Source of the DNA: JAJDNS01 sp963578825
Lineage (GTDB): Bacteria > Acidobacteriota > Vicinamibacteria > Fen-336
Direction of reading: 5' to 3'
Assembly: GCA_963578825.1 (NCBI GenBank)
Contig: CAUZDW010000041.1
Coordinates: 1-33,963 of the forward strand
Length of the DNA: 33,963 bases
Within the stretch, counting starts at the first letter, position 1. Each line of letters begins with the position of its first letter. The notes beneath the pieces were generated by a model that saw nothing but the letters and a program-made list of their open reading frames with translations, was not told the origin of the DNA and did not search any database. A program made the translations under genes and the position numbers. This document shows positions 7,636 through 14,505 of this stretch, one piece after another.

Positions 7636-9675
7636 CTACGGGTGTCCGATCTCGGTCGAGCGATCGAGTCGAATGCCGGAGTAGTAGTGCTTCAGGATCT
7701 GCTCGTAGGTCGAGCCCGCCTGTGCCATCCCGAAGGACCCCACCTGGCAAAGCCCCACCCCGTGCCCCCAGCCCTTCCCGGAGATCACGAACCTCTCCAC
7801 CTGGCCCAGGGAATCGGTCTCGCGATCGATCACGAACAGGTTCTCTCGCAGCCCGAGACCCCGCCGGACCTTCAGCCCCTTCAGCAGCAGCTCGCCCGTG
7901 GTGCCCTGGACCTCGAGCTCGACCACTCGACCCGACACACCGAGCCGCCGCGGCACGATGTCGCGGACTTGACCCACCGAGCCGTACCGCGCGATCTTAC
8001 GGGCGACGTCCGCCGGGGTGAGCTGCGCTTCCCAACGGTAGTAGCGAGAGCTCTGGCTCAGGGCTTCGGCTCCCCGTCGCGTCTGGGGCACTTCGAGATA
8101 GACGACGCGACCGTCGCGGGTCACGTAGCTCACCTCGTCGCCCACAGTCAAGATCAACTCGGAGACGCCGGCGTGAATGCCGTCGAGGCTTCGGAACAGC
8201 CATGCGTCGGGGTCGAGGGCAAAGGTCTCGGCGTGCTCGCCCTGGAGCACCGTGATCTGCCCCTCTGAAAAGCCGGCCAGGGCCCCGCCACGCCACGCCG
8301 GCGTGCCGACGCTCTCGGCAAGGCGCGCCAGGACGTGCAGTGTCTCACCTCGGGTCATCGCGTCGTCTGCGTCCGGCTCGATCGAGCCGTCGGGTCCAGG
8401 GGCCAGCAGGCCCTCTCGAACCAGGAGCGCGAGTGCGCGCTGCTCTGCGTTCTCGAACGGCGCCTCGGCGAACGTGGGGCCGTTCTCGAAGTCCGCGGCC
8501 AGGGGCTCACCCTCGGCGTCTGGCTCCGGAGCCGCGCCGCTGGGCGAGGCCCAACACACCGAGGCCACCGCGAACTCGGCGAAGCTCCCCCGCCGGGCGA
8601 GGCCACCGGTGATCGGGCTCTCGCAACCGGGGCGCTGGAGTGCCGCGTGCAGGCTCCTCATCCAGGTTCGGATCTCGTCGTCCGTCGGCACCCCGCCCAC
8701 GGCCTCGATGGCGATGGACTCCGGCCCGGTCACGTTCAGCGCCTCGAGCAGGGCCAGGCTGCGAGAGACGGCCGGGGACTCCGACATCCAATGTCGAGGC
8801 TCGGCCGTGGTGTGGAGCCGGTGACGAGCAGAGCTCTCCGGCGGGCAGACCACACCCTGCAGATACGGGGCCCGATCGTCGAAGATGCTCACGCCGGCTT
8901 CGGTGTGGCCGCCGCAGGTCGAGGTGTAGTAGGCGTGGATGGGCCGGCCTCGCCACGTCGCGATGACGCCCCGGGTTTCCTCGATGGCCACGTCGGTCAG
9001 CCGTTGCTCGGTCGCCTGCCCCCGGTAGACCTGGCAGGCCTGGGTGGCGCACACATCGTAGCCCTTCGAGGAGTAGTCCCCGAGGTGAGACAGCACCCAC
9101 GTCCGGGCCGCCACAGCTTGGGCCTTATGGGCCTCGATCTCGGGGAAGGCGATAGGCGACAGCTCGTTGGGGACGACGCCGCGAAGGTACTCCTCCACGT
9201 TGATCACGTTCACGACGGTGAGCGAGCCGTCCCTGGCCGGTCGAACCTCCAGGAGCCCGCGATAGGGCCGGGCGTCTGCCGTCAGGAGCTGCCCCCTCTC
9301 CGCAGGGGCGACCGTGGCCAGCTTCAGGTCCTCACCGGTCTCGACCAGGCGCACCCGCCCGTCGGTGTCGGCGGGAAGGAACGTGGCGCTCTTCAGCGCA
9401 CGCCAGCGGCCCTGAGCACGCCCACGCCCTTCGCCCCGGGCCAGCACCCGCACGCCACCCTCGGCCCGGATCGCCACGCGGGCGATCTCCGGCCTGATCC
9501 CGACGCGCACGATCGGCGCCTCGACGAGCCCGTCGAGGGAGGGCGACGGGAGGACCTGCGGCGTTGCTGCCGGGGCGTGCTGGATGCTCCGGCAGGCGCC
9601 GGCCACGAGCCAGGCTCCAAGAGCCGCCACGACCCAGGCCGCGCCAGGTGAGGCCAGAACACGTTTCTTGCTCAC
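7636..9675 (-). CDS. SpoIID/LytB-domain protein with an SLH-like insert
   Basis: A 679-residue exported protein: the hydrophobic N-terminus ends in AGAC (Cys28), an imperfect lipobox. The SpoIID domain is split. Residues about 55-280 hold VVPNELSP, with Glu171 matching the catalytic Glu of SpoIID lytic transglycosylases, then HKAQAVAARTW and the TSTCGGHTE loop. The closing motif GKGWGHGVGLCQVG comes only near residue 632. Between them lie some 350 residues, including a segment (about 405-452) with an S-layer-homology pattern (ALALLVREGLL, PDGSIEPD, MTRGETLHVLARL). It probably acts on denuded peptidoglycan glycans in the periplasm. The GTG start overlaps the preceding gene's stop (GTGA, 9672-9675). 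Confidence 0.88.
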   Translation of the reverse strand: MSKKRVLASPGAAWVVAALGAWLVAGACRSIQHAPAATPQVLPSPSLDGLVEAPIVRVGIRPEIARVAIRAEGGVRVLARGEGRGRAQGRWRALKSATFLPADTDGRVRLVETGEDLKLATVAPAERGQLLTADARPYRGLLEVRPARDGSLTVVNVINVEEYLRGVVPNELSPIAFPEIEAHKAQAVAARTWVLSHLGDYSSKGYDVCATQACQVYRGQATEQRLTDVAIEETRGVIATWRGRPIHAYYTSTCGGHTEAGVSIFDDRAPYLQGVVCPPESSARHRLHTTAEPRHWMSESPAVSRSLALLEALNVTGPESIAIEAVGGVPTDDEIRTWMRSLHAALQRPGCESPITGGLARRGSFAEFAVASVCWASPSGAAPEPDAEGEPLAADFENGPTFAEAPFENAEQRALALLVREGLLAPGPDGSIEPDADDAMTRGETLHVLARLAESVGTPAWRGGALAGFSEGQITVLQGEHAETFALDPDAWLFRSLDGIHAGVSELILTVGDEVSYVTRDGRVVYLEVPQTRRGAEALSQSSRYYRWEAQLTPADVARKIARYGSVGQVRDIVPRRLGVSGRVVELEVQGTTGELLLKGLKVRRGLGLRENLFVIDRETDSLGQVERFVISGKGWGHGVGLCQVGSFGMAQAGSTYEQILKHYYSGIRLDRSTEIGHP

Positions 9676-10619
9676 GAGTCTCGGGGGGGACCGTAGTGGA
9701 AGGTGACCTGCATGGTCACGCGTGGCGGGCCGTAGTCGTCGGGCAGGGGCTTGAACCGGCTGCTGGTGAGCGAGTTGCGCGCAGCCCGATCCAGCGACGA
9801 CGTGCCCGAAGACTTCAGCATCCGCAGCGCCGACATCGATCCGTCCCTCTCGAGGGTGAACTCGAAGTCGGCGTGGCCGCCGTACCCGAAGTACGCGGCC
9901 TGAGGGATCATCCAGTTGCGGTAGATCTGGTTCTTGAAATCGTTGATCCAGACCGTGAAGTCCGCACCGTGGGGATCAAAATACAGCCCTCCGAGGTTCT
10001 GGCCGGTCCCCGACTGGACGCCAAAGCGCGAGCTCTGCGTGAGGCGGCGGGTCATGTCGTCCACCGCACTCTCCACGGACTCTCCGATCCCCGCGGGACG
10101 CTTGCGTTGTCCGTCGTCACCCTGCGGCTGCGGCGGCTCGAGCAGGCCCGGCGGGACGCGGAAGCCCTGGCGGCCAGGCGCTTCGGGGATCTCTTCCCCC
10201 TGCCGGGCCACCCGCGGCCCCGGTGTGGGGACAGCGGCCGGGCGCGGCGTGGGAGCCACAAGCGGGGGCCGCATGGGCTGCCCCTTCGGGACCTTCGTGA
10301 GATCGTCGTCACGCCGCAGGATCATGGGGCCCTTGCTGCGCAGCTCGGATGGAGGCCCGACGCTGATCCGATCCTTCTTCGCCGGGTCTGCGGCCTGCGG
10401 CGGCGGGGTCGGCACGGCTGCCCGCGGCCGCGCTGCCGGAGACGGCGCCAGCTGGCGGAGCACCTCCGGCGGGGGAAGAAACACGACGTGTTTCCTCTCC
10501 AGCTCGGAAGGGCCCGACTCCCCAGGCTTCTGGGGCGTGTGAGCGAGCAAGATCATGACTACGGTCAGATGGATGACGGCGGAGACAAGGAACCCCTGTC
10601 GTTGTTTGACTCCGTGCAC
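9672..10619 (-). CDS. TonB C-terminal-domain protein (energy-transducer-like)
   Basis: About 315 residues. A short basic N-terminus is followed by one membrane segment (about 8-24, FLVSAVIHLTVVMILL), a long Pro-rich spacer (about 30-190) and a TonB-type C-terminal domain (about 215-315: VYRNWMIPQ-like start, FEFTLERDGSMSALRMLKSSG, LDRAARNSLTSSRFKPLP). This is the TonB layout, although no exbB or exbD is nearby. I chose GTG 10619; the frame is open to 10694, but that extension is hydrophilic and lies upstream of the likely -10 box. A GGGAG sequence precedes the GTG. Its stop overlaps the SpoIID-like gene by four bases. It may be a transducer or a TonB-like envelope protein. Confidence 0.8.
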   Translation of the reverse strand: MHGVKQRQGFLVSAVIHLTVVMILLAHTPQKPGESGPSELERKHVVFLPPPEVLRQLAPSPAARPRAAVPTPPPQAADPAKKDRISVGPPSELRSKGPMILRRDDDLTKVPKGQPMRPPLVAPTPRPAAVPTPGPRVARQGEEIPEAPGRQGFRVPPGLLEPPQPQGDDGQRKRPAGIGESVESAVDDMTRRLTQSSRFGVQSGTGQNLGGLYFDPHGADFTVWINDFKNQIYRNWMIPQAAYFGYGGHADFEFTLERDGSMSALRMLKSSGTSSLDRAARNSLTSSRFKPLPDDYGPPRVTMQVTFHYGPPRDS

Positions 10620-10656
10620 GCTGGTTCCAGCTCCCGCCTCAAGTCCGACGGAAACT

Positions 10657-10685
10657 AGGCTAGCACCCGCTCCCTGGGCGGACAA
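10657..10685 (-). promoter_or_regulatory. Candidate promoter for the TonB-like/SpoIID-like pair
   Basis: On the minus strand, TTGTCC (10685-10680) lies 17 nt from TAGCCT (10662-10657). The matches are modest (four and three of six), but the position, about 40 nt before the GTG at 10619 in a 134-base gap, is suitable. Confidence 0.35.
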
Positions 10686-10703
10686 GCACCACACACAACA
10701 TGT

Positions 10704-10715
10704 TGCATTAATGCA
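10704..10715. promoter_or_regulatory. 12-bp perfect palindrome, possible operator
   Basis: TGCATTAATGCA is a perfect 12-bp palindrome about 20 nt upstream of the candidate -35 box of the TonB-like gene. It is AT-rich in a GC-rich setting. It could be a binding site for a dimeric regulator; no second copy was noticed. Confidence 0.3.
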
Positions 10716-10753
10716 CAGGGTTGGGTACGAGGGCTTAGGGTCGGGGGGAGCTT

Positions 10754-11692
10754 CTAGCCCTCGGCCATCCGCGCCAGGATCCGATGGGCGAGCGCCAGCG
10801 CCCGCCGGCCGTCCGTGCCGGAAACCACCGGAGTCGCGCGCCCCCGGACCGCCCCGAGGAAGGCCTCGATCTGCCGGCGCAGGGGCTCCTGATCCGGCGC
10901 CCCACGTTTCTGGGAGGCAATGCGCGGCTGGTCTCCGTCACCGGGCTCGAGGAGAAACACCTGGGCCTCCCGGGCCGTGAAGTCCGCCGACACGTAGGTG
11001 CGGGGCGCGAAGGCCCTGAACTTGCGGACCTTCTCGAGCGACACCCGGCTTGCCGTGAGGTTCGCGATCAAACCCGACTCGAAACGGATCCGGGCGTTCG
11101 CGATGTCGACCCGGGAAGTGAGCACGGGCACCCCAACTGCCTCGATCTGTGTGGGCTCCGAGGGATCGAGCACGAGGAGGATGTCGAGATCGTGGATCAT
11201 CAGGTCCAGAACGACGTCGACGTCGAGGCTCCGTGGCGAGAACGACCCCAGCCGGTGAACCTCGATGAAGCGAGGTGCCTTCGCGGCCTCGATCAGCACT
11301 TCGGTCGCCGGGTTGAACCGCTCGATGTGCCCCACCTGAAGGACCGCTTTTTTCTCCTCAGCCAGGGCCACGAGGTCGTCCGCCTCGGCGAGGGTGCTGG
11401 TCATGGGTTTCTCGAGAAGCACATCGCAGCCGCTCTCCAGCGCTCGGCGTCCGATGGCGTGGTGGTCGACAGTGGGCACCGCGACGGAAACGGCTCGTGC
11501 CTCGCCGAGGAGGGTGTCCAGGTCGCCGTGCGCGGGGCAGCCGTGCGCGGACGCCACGGCCTCGGCTCGAGCGGTGTCGGTGTCGTGCACGCCCACGAGG
11601 CGGGCCCCCTCCACCGAGGCCCACACCCGGGCGTGGTGGCGGCCCAGAGCACCCACCCCGACGACGCCCACCGGCACACTGGCCTCGCTCAC
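10754..11692 (-). CDS. Gfo/Idh/MocA family oxidoreductase in the lipid A cluster
   Basis: A 312-residue NAD(P)-dependent dehydrogenase. The Rossmann motif GVGALG is at residues 12-17, the family EKP motif with Lys95 at 94-96, and the catalytic-domain motif MIHDLDIL at 165-172. Its start overlaps the lpxI stop by four bases (ATG/TGA type overlap, 11689-11692). In Leptospira and Acidithiobacillus a member of this family, GnnA, oxidises UDP-GlcNAc at C3 before GnnB aminates it and LpxA acylates it. Here there is no GnnB-like aminotransferase within the window. A nucleotide-sugar substrate is likely from context, but the exact reaction is not shown by the sequence. Confidence 0.85.
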   Translation of the reverse strand: MSEASVPVGVVGVGALGRHHARVWASVEGARLVGVHDTDTARAEAVASAHGCPAHGDLDTLLGEARAVSVAVPTVDHHAIGRRALESGCDVLLEKPMTSTLAEADDLVALAEEKKAVLQVGHIERFNPATEVLIEAAKAPRFIEVHRLGSFSPRSLDVDVVLDLMIHDLDILLVLDPSEPTQIEAVGVPVLTSRVDIANARIRFESGLIANLTASRVSLEKVRKFRAFAPRTYVSADFTAREAQVFLLEPGDGDQPRIASQKRGAPDQEPLRRQIEAFLGAVRGRATPVVSGTDGRRALALAHRILARMAEG

Positions 11693-12528
11693 GCGTCCGC
11701 TCCCGTCTCCTTCGGCGGCTCGAGGCCGAAGACCACCACCCCCGAGGCCTCGGCCCGCTGGAGGAACGCCGGCTTGTCGATGATGAGGGTTCGCGCTGCA
11801 TCGGCTGCGAGCACCGTGGCTCCGGCCTCCTCCATCGCGTCGAGCGTCCCCGCACCCACGACGGGCACGTCGAAGCGCATGTCCTGGCGGGGCTTCGAGA
11901 CCTTCACCACCACGGTGCCCGGTCCGGCCAGGCGCCCCGCCCGCCGGATGACCTCGTCTGTTCCCTCCATCGCCTCCAGGGCGACCGCGGCCCGCTCCTT
12001 CACGACGACACTCTGCCCGAGGTCCATTCCCGCCAGGGCCCGGGCCACCGTCTCCCCGTACTCGACGTCGCCTCGTTGGGCCTTGGTCGGCGCGAGCCCC
12101 GTCATCGCGCCGGGCTCCGCAAGCTGATCACCCAGGAAGGCCACCGACGGCAGCAGGGTGATCCCCTCCCGCAAGAGCGCGCTGGCCACTCCCCCGATGA
12201 GGCTGTCCGTGTTCTTCAGCGCAAGACGGGCCAGGACGCCCACAAGCTTCAAGTCGGGGACGATGTCCGAGAAGATCTTCCGATGCTGGACCTGCCCGGC
12301 CATCAGGGCCTCCCGCACTCCGGCGCGGCGGAGGATGTCGATGGCCTTCCCGAGTTGTCCGAGGCCCACCCAGTGAAACTCGTCGACCTCGGCCTCCAGC
12401 CCGGGATCGGCCTCCTCGCGGATCGCCAGACCGACCACGCGGCGGCCGGCGCGCCGGGCCCCCGCGGCGGCCAGAAAGGGGAAGCGCCCGTTGCCGGCGA
12501 TCAGCCCGACGGGCTCTCCGGCACCCAC
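11689..12528 (-). CDS. lpxI: UDP-2,3-diacylglucosamine pyrophosphatase LpxI
   Basis: Hydrolyses UDP-2,3-diacylglucosamine to lipid X and UMP in lipid A synthesis; it replaces LpxH in many non-gamma-proteobacterial lineages. About 279 residues, close to the Caulobacter enzyme. Family motifs: GLIAGNGRFP at the N-terminus, DSLIGGVAS near 108, RGDVEYG near 152 and VKVSKPRQDMRFDVP at 208-222, which includes conserved aspartates. The frame is open far upstream because of GC-rich codon bias; I chose GTG 12528 because the family start follows it at once and it lies five bases after the fabZ-lpxA stop. Its stop overlaps the oxidoreductase start. Confidence 0.93.
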   Translation of the reverse strand: MGAGEPVGLIAGNGRFPFLAAAGARRAGRRVVGLAIREEADPGLEAEVDEFHWVGLGQLGKAIDILRRAGVREALMAGQVQHRKIFSDIVPDLKLVGVLARLALKNTDSLIGGVASALLREGITLLPSVAFLGDQLAEPGAMTGLAPTKAQRGDVEYGETVARALAGMDLGQSVVVKERAAVALEAMEGTDEVIRRAGRLAGPGTVVVKVSKPRQDMRFDVPVVGAGTLDAMEEAGATVLAADAARTLIIDKPAFLQRAEASGVVVFGLEPPKETGADA

Positions 12529-12533
12529 GCTCC

Positions 12534-13787
12534 TCAGGCCTCCCCGCCCTCGCCCGAGACGCGGCGCCTCGAGCGGGCGACGACTCCCCGGGTGGAGCCG
12601 CGGATGAACTCCAGCACGGTAGCGACTTCGGGGGTGTGAGGCCCTTCGGCCTCCAGCCTCCGCACGGCCTCCGACGTGTTCAGGCTCGTGGCGGTCAGAA
12701 GTCGAAAGGCCTGCCGCAGGGCGCCGAGCGTCTCCGGCGCCAGGCCCCGGCGGCGCAGTCCCACCAGGTTGAGGCCATAGAGGCGCGCCCGGTCGCCGAC
12801 CGTCAGCGAGTAGGGCAACACGTCCTTGGTGGCGACGGTGCTTCCACCCATGAAGGCGTGGGTCCCCACCCGGCAGAACTGATGCACCCCGGCGAAGCCG
12901 CCCAGGACCGCGTAGTCCTGGATCTCGACGTGCCCGGACAGCACCGCGGAGTTGGCGAAGATCACGTGGCTGCCGACCTGGCAGTCGTGAGCCACGTGAA
13001 CCTGCGCCATGAGAAGGTTGTCCGATCCGATTCGCGTGACTCCTCCTCCGCCCTCGGTGCCCCGGTGGACGGTCGTCCCCTCTCGAAAGATGTTTCGGTG
13101 GCCGATCTCGACCCGCGCCGGCTCTCCCTTGTACTTGAGGTCCTGGGGGATCAGGCCGATGGAGCTGAAGGGAAAGAAGCGGTTGCCCTCTCCCACCCGG
13201 GTGTCTCCGTCGATGACGACGTGGGACTCCAGAACCGTGCCCCGTCCCAGGTGAACCTGCGGGCCCACGACGCAGAAGGGCCCCACGCGCACGCCGGGGC
13301 CCAGGTCGGCCCCGGGCGCCACTCGCGCCAGGGGATCCACCACGGGTGGAGGAAGGGCCGACACCTGGAGAAGGAGCCGCGCTTCCGCCACCCGGGCGTC
13401 GCCCACCGTCACCTCGCCACGAAAGCGCCGGAGATCGGAGCGCTGGTTCACCAGCTCCACCTCCAGGCGGAGGGTGTCGCCGGGGACGACGGGCCGCCGG
13501 AACTTGGCCTGGTCGATGCCCACGACTCGGATCTCGACCCGTCTCGGATCCCGCTCTGCTTTCAGCAGCCAGATCCCGGCAGCCTGGGCCAGCGACTCCA
13601 GGAGCAGCACCCCTGGCATGACCGGCTGCCCGGGGAAGTGGCCGACGAAGAAGTCCTCCGCTCCGCTGACGCTCTTGGTTGCGACGAGGCGGCCCTCGGC
13701 ATCGTGCTCCAGGATCCGGTCCACGAGGACGAACGGATACTGGGTGGAAATCCGCCGGACCAGGCGTCCGATCTCCCCTTGACTCAT
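12534..13787 (-). CDS. fabZ-lpxA: FabZ-LpxA fusion: 3-hydroxyacyl-ACP dehydratase / UDP-GlcNAc O-acyltransferase
   Basis: One uninterrupted frame of 417 residues carries two complete enzymes. Residues 1-143 are FabZ, with catalytic His50 and Glu64 in VGHFPGQPVMPGVLLLESLAQ. Residues about 149-410 are LpxA, a left-handed beta-helix with hexapeptide repeats, IPQDLKYKGEPARVEIG and HRGTEGGGG; catalytic His267 (VHVAHDC) aligns without gaps to E. coli His125, and Gly315 to Gly173 of the acyl-chain ruler, which suggests a long (about C14) 3-hydroxyacyl chain. The linker is only a few Pro-rich residues (LPPPVVDP). Both halves use 3-hydroxyacyl-ACP, one removing water, the other transferring the acyl group to UDP-GlcNAc. 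It lies between ompH and lpxI. Confidence 0.95.
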   Translation of the reverse strand: MSQGEIGRLVRRISTQYPFVLVDRILEHDAEGRLVATKSVSGAEDFFVGHFPGQPVMPGVLLLESLAQAAGIWLLKAERDPRRVEIRVVGIDQAKFRRPVVPGDTLRLEVELVNQRSDLRRFRGEVTVGDARVAEARLLLQVSALPPPVVDPLARVAPGADLGPGVRVGPFCVVGPQVHLGRGTVLESHVVIDGDTRVGEGNRFFPFSSIGLIPQDLKYKGEPARVEIGHRNIFREGTTVHRGTEGGGGVTRIGSDNLLMAQVHVAHDCQVGSHVIFANSAVLSGHVEIQDYAVLGGFAGVHQFCRVGTHAFMGGSTVATKDVLPYSLTVGDRARLYGLNLVGLRRRGLAPETLGALRQAFRLLTATSLNTSEAVRRLEAEGPHTPEVATVLEFIRGSTRGVVARSRRRVSGEGGEA

Positions 13788-13820
13788 GTTGGGATGGAGG
13801 GCTCGTGGGCGGGGCCTCGT

Positions 13821-13844
13821 CCGGAGGAGCGCTGGCTCCTCCGG
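13821..13844. repeat. Perfect 10-bp hairpin between ompH and fabZ-lpxA
   Basis: CCGGAGGAGC (13821-13830) and GCTCCTCCGG (13835-13844) pair perfectly around a 4-nt loop in the 91-base gap. No T-tract follows on either strand. On the mRNA (minus) strand it includes GGAGGAG, a Shine-Dalgarno-like sequence locked in the stem, about 34 nt before the fabZ-lpxA ATG at 13787. It could attenuate, block RNA decay or divide the transcript. Confidence 0.5.
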
Positions 13845-13878
13845 GGTTGGGCGGCCCCACCCGCTTGCGCAACCGCCT

Positions 13879-14496
13879 CTACGGCTGGGGACCCGGCGCC
13901 GGTCCCGAAGCGGGGGCGGCGGGAACGGCCGCGGAGTCCTGGTCGGCCTTCGCGATCACGTCTCGAGTGAGATCGAAGTCTCGTGAGACCAGAAAGGTCA
14001 CCTGCGAGTCGAGGACGATGTCGTAGCCCTGCTCCTTGGCGACGGCTTCGATGATCGGGCGAATCTTCACCTGGAACTCGTTGTTGATCGACTGCGCCTG
14101 CTGCTGGGCGCGCTCACGCATCCGGTTGATCTCCGCCTGCCCGTCCTCGAGGAACGCCTGTCGATCGCGACCCTTGCGGACGATCTCCTGCTGCTTGCTG
14201 TCCCGTGCCTCCTCGCTCAGGACGGCTCCCTGCTTCCGGAGCTCTTCCTGGAGCGCCTGGATCGACGCATCCATCTGCTGCAGCTCGGCCTGCTTCTGCT
14301 GCGCCGCGGTGTTGATGTTGTTCTGCAGGCCCTCGAGCTTCGTGGCGTAGGATTTGCCGAGCTCGCTCTCGGCGGAGACACGAGCCATGTCGATCACGGC
14401 GATCTTGGCGGTGGCCGGTGAGGCTCCCCCTTGCGCGAGAGCCAGCCCGGGGGCGGCGACCGCAAAAGCGAGCATGGCCAGAAACGTCTTCTTCAT
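13879..14496 (-). CDS. skp: OmpH/Skp family periplasmic chaperone
   Basis: A 205-residue exported protein. The signal peptide MKKTFLAMLAFAVAAPGLALA is followed by a mature start at QGGASP. A short beta segment (KIAVIDMARVSAES) leads to a long Gln/Glu/Lys-rich coiled coil (about 50-130), the Skp tentacle, then IRPIIEAVAKEQGYDIVLDSQ, the conserved OmpH closing segment, and a Pro/Ala-rich tail. Skp-like proteins hold unfolded outer-membrane proteins for BamA, which is encoded nine bases upstream. The family's lpxD neighbour, often next, is missing here. Confidence 0.92.
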   Translation of the reverse strand: MKKTFLAMLAFAVAAPGLALAQGGASPATAKIAVIDMARVSAESELGKSYATKLEGLQNNINTAAQQKQAELQQMDASIQALQEELRKQGAVLSEEARDSKQQEIVRKGRDRQAFLEDGQAEINRMRERAQQQAQSINNEFQVKIRPIIEAVAKEQGYDIVLDSQVTFLVSRDFDLTRDVIAKADQDSAAVPAAPASGPAPGPQP

Positions 14497-14505
14497 GTCG
14501 ACTCC

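Noticed and set aside
10052..10542. Proline/alanine-rich stretch suggesting a repeat array
   Set aside because: It is the irregular Pro-rich spacer of the TonB-like protein. There is no exact repeat unit and nothing like CRISPR spacing.
11689..13872. A 727-codon minus-strand frame that could make a giant LpxI
   Set aside because: The upstream part overlaps fabZ-lpxA in another frame and has no domain; LpxI similarity begins exactly at the GTG at 12528.
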